Counted from the stretch's first letter, positions 10,501-21,905 are shown. The stretch is DNA of 64,000 nt from Delphinus delphis (GCF_949987515.2 NC_082703.1:12672680-12736679), one strand, 5' to 3'. Notes: generated by a model not told the origin, from the letters alone. Program-made: numbers and translations.

Positions 10501-12899
10501 ACAGAAACCAATATGGCTTCATCAGGGAGGATTATCATCTCCACGAGGGGTGCTTCAAAGCTAAACTTACATATCTTCATGTTCCCAGGTCCTAAAATCT
10601 GCACATCCAGCCTGTCCCACTCATTTCGCATCAATATCCGTATTTGCTGCTTGCTGAGGCTGGTTTTTTCCTTTGGAGAAGCCTGACTTTCTTCAGCTGT
10701 GATTTTCATGAACAAGCCTCCATCTCAGGTATTCCTGGCATAGGCTGGGCCCATCCGATGGCTGAGAGAGGCTTCTGGGCTTTTTCTTAATTCAAAACCG
10801 GAGTCTTTGCCTGTCTGCTAAATTCTTGTTTCCCCCTAGAGGGTTCCTGCTGTCACTACCTAATTTACAGAGTGAAGATGACTTAGATACCGGGGGCCTG
10901 GGTGTCTTTCCAGAAGTAACCACTTCCCCAGGCTCTCTGGCGACTCAGAAAAGTGTCCCCCTTGTCTCTTCACCCCCTTCCATTGCCCTCAAGAATTGGA
11001 ACACTGCAGGTTTCCAATAGAAAACTACTTTAAACAGAGACAAAGCCTCAGTAAGAGAAGATTCATCCTGTTCGTACTCCTTTCTATAAATTGGAAGATA
11101 GATTATCATTAAGACAGATAGTATCCCAAGATTCTGAGTATCAAGGGTCATAACACAAACATTTAAGAAAAAAGAGAAAGAAAAATGAAAGGAAAACAGG
11201 AGGAAACATTATTTCTTACCTTGATTTTAAGGACAATTCTAGAGTTAGATCTATAAGATTGTTATTTTAGGTGATGCCTAAGATATCAACTGAACCATTT
11301 CTCTGTCTCAGGTCAAGTTGCGACTCAGCATTTTCCCTCCATCCCTTTTCACTTTCATTCCTTTTCTGTGAAGGTGTTAATGAGCAGTCAACTGCTTGAG
11401 GAAGGGCTTGCAGGCAAAGAAGGTTGAATAAAGTCAGGAAACCAATGACAACAGAGAGTTTCAAACCTGTTAATAGCAAATTATCCATGAACTCTGTAGA
11501 CTCTCGGATTAAACAGGTTAGAGGGGAGCTGCTCTGCCACTGGCTCCCATGAAGACCTGCACCCCATCCCACCCCGTTTCTCTCTCTGGGGTTTTTGCAA
11601 TAGCTGTTGACATCGTCCTCATACACCTCCAGAGAAGACAGCCTGGTGTTCTTTAGTTGTTGGTAATAAAGGGCAAAGAGACTTCCAGCTAATCCCAGAG
11701 ATGTATTTCTTCATCTAGAGGGGTTCCGTTCATGGTTAGGCCCTATACTTGAGAAATTGAGAGCCAGGTAGAGGAGAACCTGGCCTAACCCTAGAGGCTG
11801 GTTTAACATTTGTGGACCCCCAAACCGTATGCATTGCTTGTGCCAACTTGAGAGTGAGCGTGTGAGGTTCATTCATTCACCTTGTGACTGAGAAGCAAAG
11901 TCAGGGCATGTGAGCAGCAAGGGAAGCAGAGGGAGTGTATGCTCTGTACTCTTGACCTTTGCAGAATGCCTTGACCTTTCCTCCCCCACTACTCCAGAGT
12001 TTCCTGTCTTCATGCTCCCCCCGCCCCCATCCACCAAGACTCATCATTCCAGTTATTTTTACTATGAGAGCGCACACTCTCCTCCCCGGTGGGGCTTTGA
12101 GCTGGGGACCCACGCAGTGATCTGACAGAGCCAGCTTCTGCTCTGTGTGGACACGACTCACGCCCAGAGTTTCCATCCTCAGTGCTGGCCGGTCAGCCCG
12201 TTCATTATCTGTGGTTTGTCCATCCTTCCTAAGCCTATTAACTCATCTCTCTCTCGGCCAGGTTGACTCTTGGTTTTATTCCTTTGTTCGAGCCCCTGGG
12301 ACTGTCTGCAGCATCACCTTCTCAGGGCCCGCTGTCCATACGCTGCCATGTGCAGATACTATTGACATGCCATTTACACTCTCCTGGATCCCTAATCAAA
12401 ATGTTAAATGGGTCAGAACCTGACACGGCCACTTTTGCCGTCTGCCGTGTGTTGACATTTGTCATTACCACAAGCGTATGGCCTTTTAAGGCAGGAATTA
12501 GACCCTACACTCCTAGCAGTCCAGACTAGACCCATTCGAACTTGACTTTCAGCACATGCAGTGATAAACACTCCCATTAGCCATGATCATTAGCCGCATC
12601 ACTCACAGGGTCAGCTTAGGTAGCACTCAAGGAGCTGACCAGCCTGGGGCTAGGGGGCAGTGGGAGTGAGGAGATCTGAACCCACGTTGCTAGCTCTGAG
12701 ATCCAGTGGGTTTGGTTCTCTGGGTGCTTGAAGTCTGCAAGCACATACCAGTGGTGTCTTGAAACGGGCTCAGGTGGGGGAAGGGAGTGCGGACACAGGG
12801 CTGGCTCTGCTGTGTCTTTGGGGATGCAAAGCAGATTCTTTTTGGTTTGAATTATTGGCTGCCCTGTCCACTGTGATGAAATTGACGCTTTAGCACACA
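10501..12899. other. Unique sequence, no gene seen
   Basis: This 2.4 kb has no recognised mobile element, apart from a possible weak MIR remnant near 12620-12720. Open frames reach 119 codons (minus, 11267-11626) but without domain, signal peptide or splice context that I can support. 11165-11215 is A-rich. Confidence 0.4.
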
Positions 12900-13384
12900 C
12901 ACAACCTAGAGATTTCTAGAACATTATTTACCTTATTTCCTTGGCTGAATTATTAAATGCTAATTTATACATCTTCTAATTTTGTGGTTTGACTTCTCTT
13001 TTTTTAGAAGTTATCCTGGTTATTTAAAAATTTTATTTTTGAATCTTCTCATTAATTCACTACTTTATTCATTTATTAGCTTGATTTTCTTGATAGGAAA
13101 ATCTGTTTCTTTTCTTTCTTGAAAATGGAACTTATTGTGTGTGTGTGTATAACTCTGGACTATAGACATGGGTAGAACAGAATCTTGCAGGTTTTCATGT
13201 ATTTTCTACTTTGGGTGTGAGTTGTTCTTTTTTTTTTTCTATAGAGTCTTGACTAATCCTTCAAAAGTCCACGCTGCAGTGGTTCTTTTTCAAGATAATT
13301 GAAATTTCACTTTGAAATTTCCTAGTTTGATTTCTGCACTTTTAATATCCTCTACAATGGACTGTATTCTCCTATTTTTGACCA
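12900..13384. other. AT-rich unique sequence
   Basis: T-rich sequence with a short (TG)7 at 13137-13149. It could be old L1 debris, but no landmark is secure. Confidence 0.35.
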
Positions 13385-13640
13385 GAGGAGGAATGAGACA
13401 TGGGCGTAAGTGACATAAATGCAACGGGCAAAGTGATAAGTGGCATCATGCTGGTGCCGATGGCTGCGGCAGCGATCCAATCTCTGCCACGGAGGACACG
13501 GACAAACCAGTGTCGTCAGAGAGGGTGCGCGTGGGGACGGAGAAGCCAGAGAAATTCTGTAATCGGAGATCCATTTACTCGAAGCCCTAGAAGAACTTGG
13601 AAGGTCTGTGTCGGGAATCTGAAGGCAGGAAAAGAGAGTT
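13385..13640. other. Small CpG-rich patch, no gene assigned
   Basis: More CpG dinucleotides than the flanks (for example GGGCGT, AACGGG, GCCGATGGCTGCGGCAGCG, CACGGAGGACACGG, GTGCGCGTGGGGACGG), in a non-SINE sequence. Frames of 85 and 104 codons exist on opposite strands without a domain. It might be a decayed CpG island, a retrocopy piece or an unidentified repeat. Confidence 0.4.
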
Positions 13641-13742
13641 TTAGAATAAGTAGCTGAACGTATCATTTCTTGGAACAGTTTCCTGGCAAAGGCAGTAATA
13701 CAGGCAAGAAGAGGGTGAAAAATCAGCCTTTATGAACTTTGA

Positions 13743-13995
13743 ACCATTTATTTAACTGTGATTGATTGAGCCAGGCACTGAATTAAATGCAGTACTTGCA
13801 TTAATAATAGTAATTATGATTATCTCAATAATTATGGACAATACTATTTCTCAATAATCCTCGCATCAACCAAGTCAGCTTAGAGAGGGGAAGTAACAAA
13901 AGCTTTCCAAGGTTACGCAGCTCATAATAGGATCAGATACCATCCCATCTGATCCCCAAGTCTGAGCCCTGAGCCGTTGCTCTAAATGATAGAGA
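13743..13995 (-). mobile_element. MIR fragment
   Basis: Plus-strand landmarks in MIR minus-strand order: GAGCCAGGCACTGAATTAAATGCAGTACTTGCATTA, CTCGCATCAACC, AGAGAGGGGAAGTAACAAAAG, AAGGTTACGCAGCTCATAATAGG, and CCGTTGCTCT at the end. Confidence 0.7.
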
Positions 13996-13999
13996 CGCA

Positions 14000-14190
14000 G
14001 ACAGGAATCAATGGTGCCTGCCCCCAAGGATCTTATAATCGAATGGGAAGGAGGTGGGATTTATGTCAGCAAATTAAAAACACATTGTGATAGTTGCCAT
14101 GACAGAAGCATGCACAGGGTCTCTGGGGTACAGAGAAGGGCAGGTTCAGTTCTGCGTAATAGAGGTATTAAATCAAGATAGAAGGAAGTG
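14000..14190 (-). mobile_element. L2 fragment
   Basis: Plus-strand GTGCCTGCCCCCAAGGATCT, TATAATCGAATGGGAAGGAG, TGTGATAGTTGCCATGACAG and CACAGGGTCTCTGGGGTACAGAG follow the reverse complement of L2 upstream of its 3' end. It directly follows the MIR. Confidence 0.6.
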
Positions 14191-14309
14191 GCAATGGGCT
14201 GAGTATTGAGAGATGAGTTGGCCAGGAATTTCTCTCAGACCAACTTTCTACACTTTTCTTTGGCTCCTGAGTCACCAGCAATCCTGGATTCAATTGAACT
14301 TTCAGGACG

Positions 14310-14420
14310 TGCCTTTAATTCAACAAGCGTTTATCAAACACTGGCTACACGAAAAGCTCCTTGCTAGAAGCTGGGCAGGGATCCAAACACAAGATTTGGC
14401 CTTAGCTATGACGTTGATGT
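14310..14420 (-). mobile_element. L2 3' end fragment
   Basis: TTCAACAAGCGTTTATCAAACACTGGC, then GCTAGAAGCTGGGCAGGGATCC, matches the start of a minus-strand L2 3' end. This is a second, separate L2 copy just downstream of the first. Confidence 0.5.
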
Positions 14421-15539
14421 TGAGAGAGGACGTAGGGCAGAGCCTGCAACCCCCAAGCAATTCGGAGCTGGGGGAGGATGGGTGTGGGTGGGTCTCTCGT
14501 GGAAACCTCCGTGGAGAAGGTGGCCTCGGGGGTCGGGATTGGTGGGAGTAGCGTGAGCAAAGGCTCGTGTTCAGAGGACAGGCGAGCTTGTCCGGAGCTG
14601 AGGATTCTGGTATTGTTAATGGGGGTTGTTGATGCGAATAGGAAGGCTGGAGCCTGCGTCTGGAAGTTCTTTCCTAATGTCAGGCTGAGGGTGTTGTTGC
14701 TTCTGACACGGCGTTGCCCTCCAGTCGCCTTGCTGCCCCAGAGCTCACTTCCTACCTACCCCATTCGGCCTGTGATTGGCCTCCTCCACCCCTCCCAGTG
14801 CTCGGTGGGGACAGTCAGCTCCTTGTTACCTGGGTTGCCTTGTCACTATCTTCTTAGCTAATTCCAGTGTGGCTTCAGCTTCTGGAATTGGTACTTAAAG
14901 ATCATACATCTCTTCAGCTTAGGGACTCACTCTGAATATCACAGCTTCTCTTGGCCCCAGACACTGCGTCCGGCACCCTTGTGCCCTGTCTCTGTCTCCC
15001 TCTCTCTGGACATGTGCTCTGTGTACTCTACATCTGGTGCATCTCTGACTATAAACATGTAAACTTGTACATTCGTGAGGGTGGTCTCTCTTGGCACCTC
15101 TATTGTGATGGAGGGTAGGTAGGTTTTCCCACTTGGAGGGATTGCTCTAAATACTGAATCTTCAAGTCACTCATCTGTAAGTTTATGGTAGTTCCTCTTA
15201 TTTTCAAACGTAATTCAGAGTATTTCTTCATCACAAAGTTCATTATCATTATGTAATAGTAGGTCTTTTCAATGAGATCCTTCCATTCCCCAGCGGTCTC
15301 AAGTCTCCTCTGAAAGTGACTTTTGGAGAAAGGAGAGGAAACAGGAGGTAGTCTTAGGTAATGTCGTGGGAAGTGGTTTTGTTTTCCTTCTGGTTCAGTC
15401 TTAGATTTTCAGATCAGTTTACTAAAACAAGTTCAGTAGCCTTTTGGGCAGCGTCCGGTTCTGGGTGCTGTGGGCAATGCCAGTGCATATAAGCCAAGTC
15501 TCTGCTTTAACCTACTTTTAGACAAAAACCAGATTATGT
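14421..15539. other. Unique sequence, no gene seen
   Basis: 14460-14560 is G-rich and 14740-14830 C-rich. A 127-codon plus-strand frame at 14478-14861 has no domain and overlaps another frame. No repeat was recognised. Confidence 0.4.
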
Positions 15540-15725
15540 TAATAAGCGTGACTCAGTGGGTTGAATGGTGGTTCCCCCAAAATGTAGATCCACACCCTAA
15601 TCCCTGGAACCTGTTACCTTATTTGGAAAAAGGGATTTACACATGTAATTAGGGATCTTGACATGAGGCGATCATGCTGGACTATCCAGGACTATCTCTG
15701 CTACATCACACTCAAAAATCAGCTC
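15540..15725 (+). mobile_element. MLT1-like MaLR LTR, 5' fragment
   Basis: GGGTTGAATGGTGGTTCCCCC, CACACCCTAATCCCTGGAACCTGTTACC, TTATTTGGAAAAAGGGATTTAC and ATGTAATTAGGGATCTTGACATGAGG are in the order found at the start of this LTR class. The rest is cut off by the SINE. This is a non-coding remnant of an old endogenous retroelement. Confidence 0.6.
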
Positions 15726-15726
15726 A

Positions 15727-15939
15727 GGGCTTCCCTGGTGGCGCAGTGGTTGAGAGCCCGCCTGCCGATGCAGGGGACGCGGGTTCGTGCCCTGGTCCAG
15801 GATGATCCCACATGCCGTGGAGCGGCTGGGCCCGTGAGCCATGGCCGCTGAGCCTGCATGTCCGGAGCCTGTGCTCCGCAACGGGAGAGGCCACAGCAGT
15901 GAGAGGCCTGCATACCGCAAAAAAAAAAGAAAAAAAAAA
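15727..15939 (+). mobile_element. CHR-2-like SINE (about 200 bases)
   Basis: It begins GGGCTTCCCTGGTGGCGCAG (A box) and has a GGGTTCGTGCCC B box, then the tRNA-unrelated body with GGAGCGGCTGGGCCCGTGAG, TCCGGAGCCTGTGCTCCGCA and GAGAGGCCTGCATACCGC, ending in an interrupted poly-A. The next L1 starts right after the tail; no clear target-site duplication was found. Confidence 0.95.
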
Positions 15940-16840
15940 TTAACAGTGAAACATTACCTCACACCTGTTAGGATGTCTATTATAAAAAAGACAAGAAATA
16001 ACAGGTACTAGTGAGGATGTAGAGAAAAGGAAACCCTTCTACATTGTTGGGGTGAATGTAAACTGGTAAGCCACTGTGGAAAACAGTATGGAGGTTCCTC
16101 GAAAGATTAAAAATAGAACTAACAGATGACCCAGAAATCTGACTTCTGGGTGTATGTTCAAAGGAAACGGAATTATTATCTTGAAGAGATTTCTGTGTTC
16201 CCATGTTCATTGCAGTATTATTCATAATAGCCTTCCAGGTATGGAAACAACCTTAGTGTCTAAGATGGACAGGTGAATGGATAAAAAAGATGTGATAAAG
16301 ATACATGGAATATTATTCAGCCATAAAAAGAATGGAATCCTGCCATTTGCGACAACATGGATGAACCTGGAGGACATCATGTTAAGTGAAATAAGCCAGA
16401 GAAAGGCAAATACTGCATGGTATCACTTATATGTAGAATCTAAAAAAAAATAAAACAGTCAAACTCACAGAAACAGAGTAGAATGGTCATTGCCGGGGGC
16501 TGGGCCGTGGGAGAAATAGGGAGAGAGTGGTGAAAGGGTACAAATTTTGAGTTATAAGATGAATAATGTCTGAGCATCTAATGTAATACATGGTGACTAT
16601 AGTTGATAATACTATATTGTATAATTGAAATTTGCTAAGAGAGTAGAACTTAAGTGTTCTCACCAAAAAAAATAAAAATAAATTTGTGAGGTGATGGGTG
16701 TGTTGATTAACTCCACGGTGGGAGCCCTTTCACAGTGTCTATGTATATCAAGTCATTATGCTGCGCACTTTAAATATATTACAGTTATTTGTCAGTAATT
16801 GTAACGTAGCTGGAAAAAGTGAACATTGCTGGGAAAAAAA
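15940..16840 (+). mobile_element. L1 3' part (end of ORF2 region and 3' UTR)
   Basis: Landmarks in order: ACATTACCTCACACCTGTTAGG, GGAAACCCTTCTACATTGTTGG, AGTATGGAGGTTCCTCGAAAG, GTTCATTGCAGTATTATTCATAATAGC, GAATATTATTCAGCCATAAAAAGAATGG, CATGTTAAGTGAAATAAGCCAG, and the GTAATTGTAACGTAGCTGG end, where the usual AATAAAGCTGG signal is mutated. Many stops and indels; not active. Confidence 0.9.
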
Positions 16841-17029
16841 AGAACCTGAGGGTGAATTGGGACTTATTATGTTAGAGCACTGAGTAGAAATATGGTTTCA
16901 GACAATGGATTGTCTGAAAGATAAGGGGGATGTTACGGACCTGAAAGGATCCTTTGCCAAAATGTTGGAGGAGGTTTTGCAAGTCAGCTCAGATAGTAGG
17001 ATAATGTGAACTGCTGTTACAGACTCCAA
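16841..17029. other. Unique spacer
   Basis: About 190 bases with no recognised element between an L1 and an LTR-like repeat. Confidence 0.4.
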
Positions 17030-17400
17030 AATGTATAGTGACTTCAACACAGTAGAGTTCATTTCTCCCTCACTGTGCTCCCAAACAGGTGTTCCTGGTC
17101 AGCAGGGGCTTTTCTCCAGGCAGTAATGAAGAGACATGGGCTCCTCCATGGAGGCTTCAGCAGCTCTAACACATAGCTCCCAAGGTCCCCGTGCTGAGCT
17201 CCCTCAAGCCAGCAGAAGGGGAAGGAAAGGGGAAGGAAAGCTTTAATGACCTCAGCCCAAAGTGGCACACGCCAGGCCTGCTCATGCCCATGTTTGTGCA
17301 GGCTGGACACTCAACTGCATGCCCCATGAAGGAGCTGGAAGTGCAGTTTTGTCTGAGGAGACTGGAGTGTGTGAGAATAGCAGCTGGGGAAATCTCACTC
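17030..17400 (-). mobile_element. Degenerate MaLR-like LTR
   Basis: Plus-strand landmarks are CTGCTGTTACAGACTCCAAAATG, AGTGACTTCAACACAGTAG, GGTGTTCCTGGTCAGCAGGGGC, CATGGGCTCCTCCATGG, CATAGCTCCCAAGGTCCCCGTGCTG, AAGCCAGCAGAAGGGG and GTGGCACACGCCAGGCCTG. This is the reverse complement of the family seen at 940-1320 and 22745-23160. The class is inferred from the polyadenylation-end words. Confidence 0.5.
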
Positions 17401-18356
17401 GAAGGCTTTCGCTGAACCACCTGTTTCCATCCTTTGGTTTAGCGGCCCAGCTGGTCTTGTTCCGGGTCCAGCATTCTCAGGTACCTGGGACCATCTTCCT
17501 AGAGCATCTTGGGTGATTGGGATTGCGGAGGCTCATGGGCACCATGTTTCCCTCTGGTCCTCGGCCCCTCAACTCAACCCTTTACCCTGGTATCCTCAGG
17601 AGGGAGTAGATAAGAGAAGACCTGCCGTTTCACCTCACCAAAGGTGGCTTTTCCCCAGCTGTAGGGCATCAACCAACCACAGGAGAGCAAAGCATTAAAA
17701 CTAAGGCGAGCAAGCAGACATAAGCAGTGGTGGAAGAGATGCTAACTCTGAATGTTATTAAAAACATTTTCAGTGAGTCTCTACTGGTGTAGAAAATGGC
17801 CTTAGGTTCTAGAAAAAAGTTATTTTTGCATTTACTGGGTGCCCTTTTTTTATTAGAAAAGTAATATATGGATAACAGTTTAATGTTGCTCCCTGCAGTG
17901 CTAATTTGTTACAGTGCTGTTTCCCTCGGGAACATTTTTTTAAAATAGATGTGTGTGTTTATGTAAAACAATCAATTACAGAAAACAGTACATGATGTAT
18001 GTTTTCTATATAAAAAATTCCATTTTCTGAGTGTTATCGAACCATGGAAGTAACAGTATAAGCTTTAAAAGAAAGAAAGAAACAAAAAACCCACTACAAC
18101 TTTGAATCCACCTTACGTAAAATTAGAAGAAATTATGGGTAAGAATTCTCCTTTATGGAAGGCTGGATAGCATATGTCTTGTTGACGGAAGTCCTTTGAA
18201 AATTTAAGTGCAGGTTGCTCTATTGTGTCTCAGCGAGGTAAACTAGAGAAGGTTAGAGCACTGTACATTTTGTTAACCACAGAGTACAGGGAACAAAGGC
18301 CCCCATTAGGTACTAGCCTGGTGGGGCAAAGGTCCTGTTTAAATTTAAAACTTTCT
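17401..18356. other. Unique sequence, no gene seen
   Basis: The first 300 bases are balanced in composition and the rest is AT-rich. Two partly overlapping short plus-strand frames have no domain. No repeat recognised. Confidence 0.4.
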
Positions 18357-18481
18357 GGGGACTTCCCTGGCAGTCCAGTGGTTAAGACTCTGCTTCCACT
18401 GCCTGGGGCACGGGTTTGATCCCTCGTTGGGGAACTAAGTTCCCACGTGCCTTGCTGCCAAAAAAATAAAAATAAAAATAA
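18357..18481 (+). mobile_element. Short CHR SINE (CHR-1-like)
   Basis: Starts GGGGACTTCCCTGGCAGTCC, has B box GGGTTTGATCCC, and ends TGCTGCCAAAAAAATAAAAATAAAAATA. CTTTCT words on both sides may be a short target-site duplication. Confidence 0.93.
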
Positions 18482-18489
18482 CAGCTTTC

Positions 18490-19740
18490 TCTGCTTTATT
18501 TCTTGTCATCATGGTGCACTTCCTTTCTTTATGTTTGTGGGCATACAAGGAGAAGAAGCAATAGGCTTTCTAAGTCATTCTGTTTTTTAATGGTATTCTT
18601 ATAATTTTACTTCCTGGGAAAGTAATGTTTTAACTGGAAAGTTGGTGATAACCAAAAGTGTTGAAAAATGTGTTTGTTGTAGGAAACTGTAGTTGTTTAC
18701 TTAAGCCATAAATTGTTTGTATAGAATGTTGAATTTGCTTACTTAAGCTATATATGAACGCGCCAGTCCTATGTTAATTACTCACCACTCTCATAAATGA
18801 ATTCACCAGCTTTATGGTAATTGACTTTCTACTTGATATACTGCGTGTATTCTCTTGTTAGTCAGAAAGCAACCACTTCTAGTCTAGCTTTTTCCCTGTA
18901 GACCTGTTTGAAATAATAGCTGCCTGCTACAAGTTTTGCCCCCGACATAGTATGCTCTCTGCCAATGAGAGCTAACCCTTCTGATGCTACTCTCTTTGTA
19001 TACATTGGCTTTTCTATATAAACCTGGCATTAATGTACCATGCTGCAAATATTTTCAGCCAGTGACTGCTCTATCACTCTCTCCTGAGTTGACTGTATTT
19101 TGCAGTGTGTGTTGTTTACTGTGGTCTCTCTTTCTGCCAATTAGTTTGTATTCTGGTGAATCAACTTGACCCATAACAGCTGTCAAAAGTGTATTAGTGA
19201 TGGTGCTGGCCTGCCATGAACCAAACGAAAACATCATGGCGGATATTAAAGTTTGGGTTCCATGGTGTCTGGAAACATCATTGCAGAAGCAGGGGGTAAA
19301 ATTTAGTACGCACTTAGGAATTGGTGGATATCCTTTGACATTAAGAATAACACCATAAAAATAATTGCAACCTTGGAATGATTGGCTGACAGTTGAATGA
19401 ATGAAGATGAATAGAAATTGGTCGAGTTGGAGAAAGGTCCGTTTGACTTCAGAGGATTTGAAAGGACCAATCTGTAATTGCCAGTGGATTATTCTGGGGT
19501 CCCACCTTCACTTGGGTGATGCCATAACACCCCTGGGAGCTCTGAGGGAGTCAATATTCCAAATTCCAGGAATGTATTCCCCCCCACTACCTCCACCAAG
19601 TGAAAGGGACATTTATATTATTGCACCTATCTCTTGCTCATATCAGGGCCATTTTAGAATCACCTACCTGGAAACGGAGGGGACAAGACAGGAAGGGAGA
19701 TTTGCTATCAGGGCTGGGGAGGACTTTCACTAAGACAATA
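18490..19740. other. Unexplained AT-rich sequence, LTR-like features
   Basis: No known family was recognised. 18690-18760 contains two copies of a TTACTTAAGC word about 50 bases apart, and CTATATAAACC at 19014-19024 looks like a TATA box. These could belong to a decayed LTR at about 18640-19260, but no paired end or target-site duplication is visible. Confidence 0.25.
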
Positions 19741-19744
19741 GAGA

Positions 19745-19818
19745 TTGACGTGTATAAAATTCTTAGCATGGTGCCTGGCCCATGATACGCACTCAACAGA
19801 TATTGCTGTTTGATTATT
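19745..19818 (+). mobile_element. MIR 3' end fragment
   Basis: TAAAATTCTTAGCATGGTGCC, then CACTCAACAGATATTGCTG, is the characteristic MIR end block (AGCACAGTGCCTGGCAC and CTCAATAAAT in consensus). Confidence 0.55.
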
Positions 19819-20516
19819 GGTCTTGCCTCTAGGTTGATATAAGTCCGATGAGTGAGGAAAACTCACCTCCTGCCATCTTGTTGGCTACTCTCTTAATGTG
19901 TGAAAACTCCCCAGAGGATCTTTTTCGGAAGAGAAACTGTGGCAGAGCAGCTCAGGATTAAATTGAATGCAGCTGTTTGTCAAACCAATGAGATGGAAGG
20001 GAAGAAGGATGGTTTTATAGGAAAGGAGATGAGATCAGGGACATGGCATATCTCTTCTCCTTCTCTCTGACCTTTCTGGCTAAGAGAAAAACAGATACTC
20101 TAATTACCTAAAGTAGCTGAACTTTAATTCACTTAGGGACCCCGATGTGTAATAGACTAAAAGAAATACAAATAGTTCAACCTCAAATTTAGACCCCCAT
20201 CTAAACTTGCTGACAAAGAGGTTTTGTCTCCAGATTTACACACAGAAAACCTGCTCCGCCCTGGGAATAGCCAATAAATTGACTTTGCTTTTCCACCAAC
20301 TGCCAGTGGAAGGCATTTTGCCTGCTTTTATTAGCCAGTTCTCCCAGTTTTCACCCAGAGTCTCCCAGCATGACTTGAGTTGGTCCCTGTTCCTACATAT
20401 TCGAAGTTTGGGAGAACTGGAAGCACTCAGGAAAAAAATGCCAACCTCTCCTCTCAGATGTGAGCGACTACAATTAGGATAGCCATTAACATACTCTCTG
20501 TTGTTTCCAACCTACC
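19819..20516. other. Unique sequence, no gene seen
   Basis: No repeat recognised. A 91-codon plus-strand frame at 20207-20482 has no domain. Confidence 0.4.
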
Positions 20517-20740
20517 TGTACTAGTCTTCTCTGGCTGCCATAACAAAATGCCATAGACTGGGTGGCTTCAACCACGGACATTTATTCTCTCACAGCTCTG
20601 GAGACTGGAAGTCCAAGATCAAGGTGCTGGCAGGGCTGGTTTCTGGTGAAGGCTCTCTTCCTGGCTTGCAGATGGATGTCCTCTTGCTGTGTCCTCACGT
20701 GGCTTCTTGCTGTGTCCTCACGTGGCTCTTCTTCTGTGAG
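20517..20740 (-). mobile_element. MLT1-like MaLR LTR, 3' part
   Basis: On the minus strand this is the LTR end: the plus strand reads CTAGTCTTCTCTGGCTGCCA, AACAAAATGCCATAGACTGGG, TTTATTCTCTCACAGCTCTGG and GAAGTCCAAGATCAAGGTGC. The minus-strand AATAAA is altered. It contains a perfect 23-base tandem duplication at 20682-20727. Confidence 0.8.
20682..20727. repeat. Perfect 23-base tandem duplication in LTR
   Basis: The unit beginning TCTTGCTGTGTCCTCACG occurs twice head to tail without mismatch. Such identity inside an old LTR indicates a recent local duplication. Confidence 0.9.
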
Positions 20741-20794
20741 TTATGCTCAGAAGTGGGGGGCAGGCAAATAAAGGGAGACAGAGGTCACTACAAA

Positions 20795-21068
20795 TAACAA
20801 TACCAGCTTTTCTTGGCTTATTACAAGCTAAGTGCCATGCTACTTTTTACACACACACGCACGCACACACACACACTCTCACACATCATTTCATTAAAAT
20901 CTCACAATACACTTCCAAGGTATTATTATCCTCATTTTACATGGGAGGAAATGAAGGTTCAGAGAGATTTCAATAACTCTTCTAAGGTCTCACAACCAGC
21001 GCATTACAGATACCCAGATCAAGCTCATGTCTGTCCAGCTCCAGAGTCTGTCTGTGGTCTTCAAAAGT
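20795..21068 (-). mobile_element. MIR with an internal AC tract
   Basis: Plus-strand landmarks: GCTAAGTGCCATGCTAC, then an AC microsatellite, TTTCATTAAAATCTCACAA, GGTATTATTATCCTCATTTTACA, GAGGAAATGAAGGTTCAGAGAG, CTAAGGTCTCACAACCAGC, and CAGCTCCAGAGTCTG. This is a nearly full-length minus-strand MIR expanded by the AC tract. Confidence 0.75.
20849..20886. repeat. (AC)n microsatellite
   Basis: AC repeat interrupted by GC and TCTC words. Confidence 0.85.
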
Positions 21069-21416
21069 AAGGGGGGAAATCACGCACAGCCCTGCCTTCT
21101 CAGCATGAGCAAACATTTGGGTGTATCTCTTTCCAGTTTTCTCTTTCTCATTTAATTATAGACTTCTATTGCTGGTCCTTTTACAATGATAAGGCTTTAG
21201 TACTAGATTGAACTGGACAGTCAAAATGGGATTCTTCTTTAATATATATAGCAATATTTCTGTAAATTCAAAGAATTTCTTTCCTTTTTGTTAGGGCTTA
21301 CTCCACCTTTTTTTCAAAAAATTTCTTTCTAATAATCTCCCTTTTGATGAGGTGAGCTCCCTTTCACTTGTTACTCTTTATTCATACCAATGTGTTTCTT
21401 TGTTATTAATTTTTTT
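21069..21416. other. Unique sequence, nothing recognised
   Basis: AT-rich towards the right end. TTTGTTATTAATTTTT at 21400-21415 is the left target-site duplication of the next SINE. Confidence 0.45.
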
Positions 21417-21554
21417 AAAATGGAAGTCTTTATTTATTGATTTTGGCTGTGCCACGTGGCTCGCGGGATCTTAGTTGCCCCACCAGGGATCGAACCTGCA
21501 CCCCCTGCAGTAGAAGCTCGGAGTCCTAACCACTGGACCGCCAGGGAAGTCCCT
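21417..21554 (-). mobile_element. Short CHR SINE (CHR-1-like)
   Basis: The minus strand starts GGGACTTCCCTGGCGGTCCA and has B box GGTTCGATCCC, ending in TGGCACAGCCAAAATC and an A-rich tail. TTTGTTATTAATTTTT on the left and TTTGTTAATAATTTTT on the right form the target-site duplication. Confidence 0.93.
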
Positions 21555-21717
21555 TTGTTAATAATTTTTATTATGAAATATATCATACATAAAAGAGAAT
21601 ATATAACACATTTGTTTAGTTTAAAGAATAGTAATGAAATAAACACATATGTACCTGTCATACACATAAAGAGAATGTTTTCAGAACCCTTGAAGCACCT
21701 CTAGTTTTATTACACAT

Positions 21718-21905
21718 ATTACATTAACTGTGTGACTGTGGGAAAGTCACTTAACCTCTGTGCTTCAGTTCCCTCATCTGTGAATTGAGAATAATGAGAG
21801 TACCTACCTCACAGAGTTATAAGGATTACCTGAGGTAGTGTAAAATGCTCAGATTAGCTCCTTGGCACAGAGTAAGCACTATATAACTGACTTATTATTA
21901 TTACT
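21718..21905 (+). mobile_element. MIR
   Basis: Well preserved: TGTGTGACTGTGGGAAAGTCACTTAACCTC, CAGTTCCCTCATCTGTGAATTG, GTACCTACCTCACAGAG, CTTGGCACAGAGTAAGCAC, and TTATTATTATTAC at the end. It appears to interrupt older L1 sequence, although a target-site duplication is not visible. Confidence 0.9.

Noticed and set aside
15727..15800. tRNA-like A and B boxes that could be a tRNA gene
   Set aside because: They belong to the tRNA-Glu-derived head of a SINE; the same structure recurs about 20 times and lacks a tRNA-like acceptor end.
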